Position numbers and translations under genes: made by a program. The notes beneath the pieces are model-generated. The model saw only the letters and a program-made list of their open reading frames with translations, made no database searches and was not told the origin of the DNA. Positions 58,628-64,000 of a stretch of 64,000 nucleotides of DNA are shown in pieces (positions within the stretch are counted from its first letter, which is position 1; each line of letters starts with the position of its first letter). Origin of the DNA: Tritrichomonas musculus (lineage: Eukaryota > Parabasalia > Tritrichomonadida > Tritrichomonadidae). The stretch is taken from positions 4,449,501-4,513,500 of the forward strand of contig JAPFFF010000005.1 of the NCBI GenBank assembly GCA_039105265.1. Reading direction: 5' to 3'.

Positions 58628-59797
58628 ATGTCATGGTACTCAAGACCTCCTCATGTTACGAATATGCGAATTAACCCTGGCTTACGCCATGTTTCCAGAT
58701 TATGGACGCGTCCAAGGCCAGCTAAACGACCAGAAGATCGTTATTGTAACGCTCAATTAAAATTTGTACGTAATAATAGTCATGTCCATCCTCAACTTTT
58801 AATGCTTCTCAACGATTCAAAAAATATTTTTTCAAGACAACTTCCAAACATGGGTTCAGAATACGTAGCTCGTCTCGTTTTCGATTATAATGCTATTACT
58901 GTCATGATTATTCACAATGGTGTTGTAATGGGAGCTATATGTTCTCGAGTTTTTTATTTAGAAAATTTTATTGAAATTGTTTTTTGTGCTGTCGAATCAA
59001 CATTACAAAACAGCGGATATGGTAGACTTGCCATGAACTACTTAAAAACTACGATACAGGTTGAAGAGATTCTTGATATTTTAACATGTGCTGATAACGA
59101 TGCAGTCGTATATTTCAAAAAGCAAGGTTTTAATGATAAAGCTATTAATATGGATCCAAAAAGATGGGTAGGAAGAATTAAAGATTATGAGGGTGTTACG
59201 CTCGTTCACTGTAAGATTTATCAAGATGTTGACTACATGAATTTCATGTCAGCAATTGATAGTCAAATTGCATTCATTGAATCAAAAGTCGGAAAATGTA
59301 CTCATCCTCCATTTTTCAAAAAAGAAGACAGATTTGCACCTTATCAAGAAAAGCCATCATTTTTAAATAAAAGTTTGCCTTATGTCATTGAAGAGACAGA
59401 TGGTTTCAAAAGGAGAGATGAAGAAGAAAAACTTCTTGATGATTATGATGAACGAATGAAGCAATTAAAAGAAAAAATACTCAGAATCTTAAATGAATTG
59501 GAGAAAGAAGATAAATTTTTCTCTACGTTTTCGCGGCCAGTAACACTTGAAATTGCTCCAAGTTATTTTGAAACAATTAAGCATCCAATGGACTTCATGA
59601 CAATCGAAAGGAGGATTAAAAGATTTAAAGATTATTATAAAAGACCAGAGGTTTTTGCATCTGATATTTCTTTAATGATTGAAAATTGTAAATCTTTTAA
59701 CTCTGCTGATACTCACTATTATAAGATAGCAACTCAATGTATGCAACGTTTTAAGAGTTTATATAATCAAGAGTTTCCTGATGCACCTTTTTGTTAA
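58628..59797 (+). CDS. GCN5: GCN5-type histone acetyltransferase with bromodomain
   Basis: 389 aa. The GNAT domain (about 40-205) has NIFSRQLPNMGSEYVARLVFD, the catalytic Glu in EIVFCAVE (near 116), the acetyl-CoA loop QNSGYGRLAMNYLK, and YFKKQGFNDK to VGRIKDYEGVTLVHC, all close to GCN5/PCAF. The C-terminal bromodomain (about 285-385) contains HPMDFMTIERRI and NCKSFNSADTHYY, with the acetyl-lysine-binding Asn. GCN5 acetylates histone H3 within SAGA/ADA complexes. The PCAF-type N-terminal extension is absent, as usual in protists. TCACATGTCA at 58579-58588 resembles the trichomonad initiator, 40 nt before the ATG. Confidence 0.94.
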   Translation: MSWYSRPPHVTNMRINPGLRHVSRLWTRPRPAKRPEDRYCNAQLKFVRNNSHVHPQLLMLLNDSKNIFSRQLPNMGSEYVARLVFDYNAITVMIIHNGVVMGAICSRVFYLENFIEIVFCAVESTLQNSGYGRLAMNYLKTTIQVEEILDILTCADNDAVVYFKKQGFNDKAINMDPKRWVGRIKDYEGVTLVHCKIYQDVDYMNFMSAIDSQIAFIESKVGKCTHPPFFKKEDRFAPYQEKPSFLNKSLPYVIEETDGFKRRDEEEKLLDDYDERMKQLKEKILRILNELEKEDKFFSTFSRPVTLEIAPSYFETIKHPMDFMTIERRIKRFKDYYKRPEVFASDISLMIENCKSFNSADTHYYKIATQCMQRFKSLYNQEFPDAPFC

Positions 59798-60001
59798 TAA
59801 ATATTATTAATTTAAACCATATGGCCTTCAACCATCCTATTAATAATTTAGATCTGTTTAAAAAAAGATTTCCCAAAAAAAAAAAAAAAAAATATATACC
59901 ATTAAAAAAAGCAAAAAAGAGAGAGAGGATAAAATTAGTCTACATTTTGTTTTAGATTGTCATTTAGTTAGCAAAAGAATGCAAAAGAACTTAAAGCATG
60001 C

Positions 60002-60157
60002 TTAGATGTTAAGCTTCCTGCGTCTCCAATGACGACGGAGTGGGTTCTGAATATGGCGAATTCCGGTCATCTGGCGATAGAACTGTGGCATTGGGCGATT
60101 TTGCTTAATTTTCTTTGCAAGAATTCTTTTTGTGCGGAAGGTCTTGTGAGCTGTCAT
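60002..60157 (-). CDS. RPL39: 60S ribosomal protein L39 (eL39)
   Basis: 51 aa, ATG at 60157 and TAA at 60002. It reads [20 protein letters not shown] and continues with [12 protein letters not shown] and [14 protein letters not shown], the full eL39 sequence pattern and exact family length. eL39 lines the peptide exit tunnel of the large subunit. The bases are more GC-rich and codon choice is optimal (CGC, AAG, CCA), as in highly expressed genes. It lies between the GCN5 and DHX15 genes and was below the size cut of simple ORF calling. Confidence 0.96.
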   Translation of the reverse strand: MTAHKTFRTKRILAKKIKQNRPMPQFYRQMTGIRHIQNPLRRHWRRRKLNI

Positions 60158-60399
60158 TGTATCTCAAAGGCCGACCAAAACCGTTTTTGTAAATAATTGA
60201 ATGAATTTTTAAAACAAAAATTTTGGTATATTCAAAAAGTTTATATGACAATTCTAAGGTCATATGGAAAATTAGTCAAATATTTTGTTAGTTTTTTTTT
60301 TTTATTTATATATTTATTCTTCTATCTTGTAACAAATAAAGCATGACACATTAATATAAAGATAATAAATTTCGTTTTTTCTCTTAACTTAAATTTAAC

Positions 60400-62487
60400 T
60401 TACTTGTATCGATTTTTAGAGTCCATAATCTTTTTAGTAGCCATAAGTTCTTGTTTAATTTGACCTTCTGGAAGATTTTTAGTATCAAAGTAAGATGGTG
60501 ATGCCTCGAATAGCCATTCGGGTTGTATCTCAGATATTGTTCTAACGAAAGCTTGAGTCGTAAAAATGTAATCACTCCAAACAATCCATTTTGGTGTTCT
60601 TTTAACTGATGAGGATGGATGTATTGAGGCATCTTTGCTTCCAATCAAAAAAATATATTTTTTACCAGCCGAAAAATTAAGCATTGCTGTTTGCATAAAG
60701 AGTCCTTCAAGGAGTCCTCTTATAATCAATTTTTCTCTATCAAGATTTTGCCTTGAAATTGAAACTATATCAATTTTAAATTTCCTTAGTAATGAAATCA
60801 ACTGGCCTCTAGTTTTCTCGGCTCTGGAAATGATCTTATAATTAACAAAATTTTTATCGCACCATTCTCTATCCCTTCCATTAGCAACGTAAGCATCGTA
60901 AGCATTTAAGTATGTGATATGGTCACTGTATGGGTTTTTAAAAGATCCATGAGCAAGATCAGCTAATTGTGCTTGTTCTTTTGGACGATAAAGAATTGAA
61001 CCTTGTTGATCAAGAATTGAAACTATTGTTGCTATCTCAGCTGTACAGCCGAATTTTTTGGCCGCAACCAAGCATTTTGCATGTTTTGGTTCAATAGGAA
61101 TGGACGCAATCATTTGCCCAACTTCAGATAATTTTGCATCTCCATTAACTGCTCCAAGATGATATAATTCTTCAATCGCAGATGATAACTGAGAAAGTGG
61201 GGGCTTATCGATAAATGGAAAATGAACAATATCTTCAATACCTGTGGCAAGCATTAAAAGAATAACTGATCCTAAATCTGATCTTTGGATTTCAGGAACT
61301 GTTTGCTCAACTAATTGTTGATCAAATGCGCTTTCCGTGTAAAGTCTATAGCATTTTCCAGGTTTGGTACGTCCTGCACGCCCTGCGCGTTGTTTGGCTG
61401 AAGCTTTTGAAATTGGGGTTACAAGAAGAGCTGACATTCGTCGTTCTGGTTGATATTGTGATTGCTTGACAAATCCTGGATCGATAACATAAACAACACC
61501 ATCAATTGTAACAGAAGTTTCTGCTATGTTTGTAGATACAATAATTTTCCTCTGATTTGCATTTTTTGTTGGTCGGAAAACTCGTTGTTGATCTTTGGGA
61601 GCAAGAGAAGCGTATAGAGGTAAAACAAGAGGTCGTTCTTTATTTTGGACATTTCGGGATCCTTCTCGTATTCTTTCGCATGCAGTCTCGATTTCTTCTT
61701 CTCCTGTCAAAAATAATAATATATCGCCCATAGGTTCTTCTCTATGGATTTTAAGAGCAGTGTTAATTGCAGATTCGACATAATTTGAAACAGGATCTGA
61801 TGTATAAATTATTTCTACGGGATAAAGCCTTCCAGGCACTTCTAAATGTGGAGCTTTGTCGAAAAAGGTGGTAAATTTGTCAGCTTCAAGTGTAGCTGAC
61901 ATAACAACAATTCGAACATCTTTACGTCGTTCTGTTAATTGCTTGAGAAGGCCTAAAATAATGTCGCTGTTGATGTTTCGTTCATGAGCTTCATCAATAA
62001 TGATAATTCCATAATCGTTAACGTCACGATCTGATATAAATTCGTGAAGTAAAAGACCATCTGTCATGTACTTTAGCCGTGTTTGATTTGTTAACTTAGC
62101 ATCAAATCGAACACAGTAACCAACAACTGATCCTAATTCAACATCCATTTCTTGTGCAACACGTGTAGCAACATTGATAGCTGCAACTTGTCGAGGTTGT
62201 GTACAAATAACTTTTTTATCTGAAGGAATGATATCTGCTTCGAGTAAAAACTGTGGTATCTGAGTTGTTTTGCCTGATCCTGTGCTTCCTTCGATGATTG
62301 TCACTTTATTATTACGGACGCATTCGATAATTCTATCTTTGTATTCAAAAACTGGAAGCAATTTTCTTTGTTTTAAAATTTTAAAATATTCACGTGAATA
62401 AGGGCAATTGGTATATGGATTTGTGACAATTTCGTCTTCATCGTTGCTTTCTTCAGCGTAATTGGACTCTGAAGGACTTCTCTTCAT
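60400..62487 (-). CDS. DHX15: DEAH-box RNA helicase DHX15/Prp43
   Basis: 695 aa. The lead-in NPYTNCPYSREYFKILKQRKLLPVF matches the NP(W/Y)..P(F/Y)S..Y..IL..R..LPV start peculiar to Prp43/DHX15. Helicase motifs: I GSTGSGKTTQ, Ia TQPRQVAA, II DEAH, III SAT, V STNIAETSVTI, VI QRAGRAGR. The winged-helix, ratchet and OB-fold parts follow, ending PEWLFEASPSYFD as in Prp43. It releases the intron-lariat spliceosome and acts in ribosome assembly with G-patch partners. The N-terminal extension is short. Its start lies 69 bp from the divergent SDR gene. Confidence 0.94.
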   Translation of the reverse strand: MKRSPSESNYAEESNDEDEIVTNPYTNCPYSREYFKILKQRKLLPVFEYKDRIIECVRNNKVTIIEGSTGSGKTTQIPQFLLEADIIPSDKKVICTQPRQVAAINVATRVAQEMDVELGSVVGYCVRFDAKLTNQTRLKYMTDGLLLHEFISDRDVNDYGIIIIDEAHERNINSDIILGLLKQLTERRKDVRIVVMSATLEADKFTTFFDKAPHLEVPGRLYPVEIIYTSDPVSNYVESAINTALKIHREEPMGDILLFLTGEEEIETACERIREGSRNVQNKERPLVLPLYASLAPKDQQRVFRPTKNANQRKIIVSTNIAETSVTIDGVVYVIDPGFVKQSQYQPERRMSALLVTPISKASAKQRAGRAGRTKPGKCYRLYTESAFDQQLVEQTVPEIQRSDLGSVILLMLATGIEDIVHFPFIDKPPLSQLSSAIEELYHLGAVNGDAKLSEVGQMIASIPIEPKHAKCLVAAKKFGCTAEIATIVSILDQQGSILYRPKEQAQLADLAHGSFKNPYSDHITYLNAYDAYVANGRDREWCDKNFVNYKIISRAEKTRGQLISLLRKFKIDIVSISRQNLDREKLIIRGLLEGLFMQTAMLNFSAGKKYIFLIGSKDASIHPSSSVKRTPKWIVWSDYIFTTQAFVRTISEIQPEWLFEASPSYFDTKNLPEGQIKQELMATKKIMDSKNRYK

Positions 62488-62556
62488 ATCAATGAATTTT
62501 CAATTAAAGATTTTCAATTGAATTTTTGAATTGATGATTTTGGTCGCCTGTTAGAA

Positions 62557-63453
62557 ATGATTTATGAATTATTTCTCGTTATCACAATAGCCATTATTTT
62601 TTTCATTTCTCTTAAAGTTATTATTTCTATCCTTCCTTTTTTCTTTAAAGAGCAAAATTTGCAATCTAAATACGGAAATGGGTATGCTGTTATTACAGGG
62701 GGAACCGATGGAATAGGATTAAAAATCGCTAAAAGATTGATTTCTCAAGGTTTAAATGTTTATATAATTGGGCTCAAAACAGATTTGATTACACAAAATG
62801 ATTTGCCAGAAGGTTCATTTCTCGTTGAAAATGATTTAGCTGACCCTCAATTTGTTCAAAAAGTTTGTGAATGGATTTCTCAGAATCATCCAACTTTGCT
62901 TGTTCATGGTGCTGGATTATGCATTCCTCAATCGTTTTCTTCGATTGAGCACCCCTCCAAATATATTGATGCATACATTTCCTCGCTTGTTGAGATGACA
63001 TCTTCTTTTATCAAAGCCAGAAATAAAAACGGTGGAATCGTTTTCTTTTCTTCTCAAGTTGCATTTTTTTCATCTCCATTTGCTACTTTATATGCAGCCA
63101 CAAAGAGTTTCACTGGGCAATTTGCTGATTCATTATCTTCTGAATACCCAAATCTTGATATTTTGTGTCTCTTTCCTGGAGCTGTTAACAACACATCATT
63201 TTTTAGGCACTTTCCAAAGCACTGGTACTTCAATTTTATCAGGTTAATTGGGCAGAGTCCAGATACGATCGCCTCTCTTGTGTTTCGTTCTATTGGCAGG
63301 ATTCGTCTTGTAGATTCTGGCATTCTTTCATATGGAACTCGAATTGCAACGTCATTTATAGATCAAAACATAATTAATTATTCGGGGCAAATTGTAGTAT
63401 CTTCATTGAGGAATCAAATGGAGGGAGGAATAAAACATAATTTACCTTTGTAA
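62557..63453 (+). CDS. Membrane-anchored short-chain dehydrogenase (HSD17B12/KAR-like)
   Basis: 298 aa. A hydrophobic span at about 5-33 (FLVITIAIIFFISLKVIISIL) anchors the N-terminus. The Rossmann motif GGTDGIGLKIAKRL follows at about 48, then HGAGL (the NNAG position), a catalytic-type serine in FFSSQ, and YAATK (Tyr and Lys). The layout with an N-terminal anchor resembles very-long-chain 3-ketoacyl-CoA reductase/17-beta-HSD type 12, an ER enzyme. The NNAG asparagines are replaced (VHGAG), which is unusual. Substrate is not certain. Confidence 0.82.
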   Translation: MIYELFLVITIAIIFFISLKVIISILPFFFKEQNLQSKYGNGYAVITGGTDGIGLKIAKRLISQGLNVYIIGLKTDLITQNDLPEGSFLVENDLADPQFVQKVCEWISQNHPTLLVHGAGLCIPQSFSSIEHPSKYIDAYISSLVEMTSSFIKARNKNGGIVFFSSQVAFFSSPFATLYAATKSFTGQFADSLSSEYPNLDILCLFPGAVNNTSFFRHFPKHWYFNFIRLIGQSPDTIASLVFRSIGRIRLVDSGILSYGTRIATSFIDQNIINYSGQIVVSSLRNQMEGGIKHNLPL

Positions 63454-63903
63454 ATATTTTCTAGAATGTAAACGATGTTTCTTGATTTTCAAGCATTTAT
63501 CTGTGTGAGTTTTATATTTTCTCTTCGTTAATTTATCGCATCTTTTGATTCTTTTAGCAATTATTTTTTAATAAGCAAATTTGTTATCTTTTTCTATCAA
63601 AAGCATTAATTATCAAGAATTCCTTTAATAATAATAATAAAAAAAACAGATTTTATTTATAAAAGTTAATTGGGTTTTCATGTAATTCTTTCATTTGAAT
63701 ACCATATTTTTTATTTTTATAAAGTATTGCTGTTTTTTGATGTTAAAATAAATATTGTAGCAGCAGACTTATGCATGAAATAATGATTATTTTTTTCATC
63801 AGTACAAAGATATCATCAATTATAAAAGTATTATTTGAGACCAAATATTCAATCAAATTCCAATAGATAAAAAATTTATTGAAATTTGCTTCTATCGTTT
63901 ATA
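63454..63903. other. Spacer before the last gene
   Basis: 450 bp between the SDR stop (TAAAT) and the next start. AT-rich with (AAT)n near 63630-63640; no structure seen. Confidence 0.45.
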
Positions 63904-64000
63904 ATGACTTCTTTCCAGACTCTCCTATGCAAAATCCCAAAAAATATTGATACAAAACAAATTTTTGTCGAGCTTTCTTTTGTTTCAGATTTTTTAAATC
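63904..64000 (+). CDS. 5' end of a further gene, cut by the window
   Basis: An ATG at 63904 opens a frame that stays open to the window edge (32 codons), starting MTSFQTLLCKIPKNIDTK. Composition and the ATG 450 bp after the previous stop suit a gene start. The family cannot be recognised from this piece. Confidence 0.45.
   Translation, partial: MTSFQTLLCKIPKNIDTKQIFVELSFVSDFLN

Noticed and set aside
1-64000. tRNA or rRNA genes
   Set aside because: No B-box (GGTTCGA-like) with matching A-box and cloverleaf, and no rRNA-like GC-rich conserved stretch, was found by eye; a covariance search would be decisive.

Overview
The window looks like nuclear DNA of an AT-rich, intron-poor flagellate protist, most likely a parabasalid such as a Tritrichomonas relative. 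Reasons seen here: long uninterrupted eukaryotic genes with no convincing intron, very short intergenic spacers, a TCACATTTCA initiator 7 nt before one ATG that fits the trichomonad Inr, flagellar genes (CC2D2A, CFAP144), and relics of mariner, hAT, Mutator-like (MULE) and Polinton elements, all families known from trichomonads. The species cannot be fixed from the sequence alone. TAA, TAG and TGA all end genes here, so the standard code is in use.

Layout. 0-7 kb: CC2D2A, release factor eRF1 and a ubiquilin-like UBL-UBA protein. 8.1-10.05 kb: a non-autonomous transposon with 19-bp inverted ends and a TTAA target duplication. 10.4-17.4 kb: a DUSP-type ubiquitin protease, a proteasome assembly chaperone (PAC1-like), a free-standing EDC4 C-terminal-like protein, a coiled-coil protein and a PH-AGC kinase. 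17.5-25 kb: a transposon graveyard with gene fragments, a mariner carrying a nested MITE, a Polinton ATPase fossil, a hAT transposase relic and a 1.3-kb long inverted repeat. 25-48 kb: dense housekeeping genes (prominin-like membrane protein, coiled-coil protein, dynamin, CARMIL-like LRR protein, Sec7 ARF-GEF, nucleoplasmin-like protein, M16 protease, PRMT, GT-C-like membrane protein, PPP phosphatase). 48-56 kb: a MULE relic split by a 4.0-kb element, then two hAT-type MITEs. 56.8-64 kb: CFAP144, SF1/BBP, GCN5-bromodomain, RPL39 (51 aa), DHX15/Prp43, an SDR and the start of one more gene.

The best candidate for something undescribed is the 4.0-kb element at 49282-53297. It has 12-bp terminal inverted repeats, a 644-aa protein with features recalling rolling-circle replication initiators, a second 87-98 aa protein, a 58-aa ORF, an array of more than 30 degenerate 14-15-bp repeats that could be initiator-binding iterons, and a G-rich end that could fold as a pseudoknot. 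Its composition differs from its neighbours, and the MULE reading frame it interrupts can be followed on both sides.

The host genes give a coherent picture: protein turnover (UBL-UBA, USP, PAC1), flagellum (CC2D2A, CFAP144), mRNA metabolism (SF1, DHX15, EDC4-like, eRF1, RPL39), membrane traffic (Sec7, dynamin) and chromatin (GCN5, nucleoplasmin-like, PRMT). Many are arranged as divergent pairs with only 38-81 bp between start codons.
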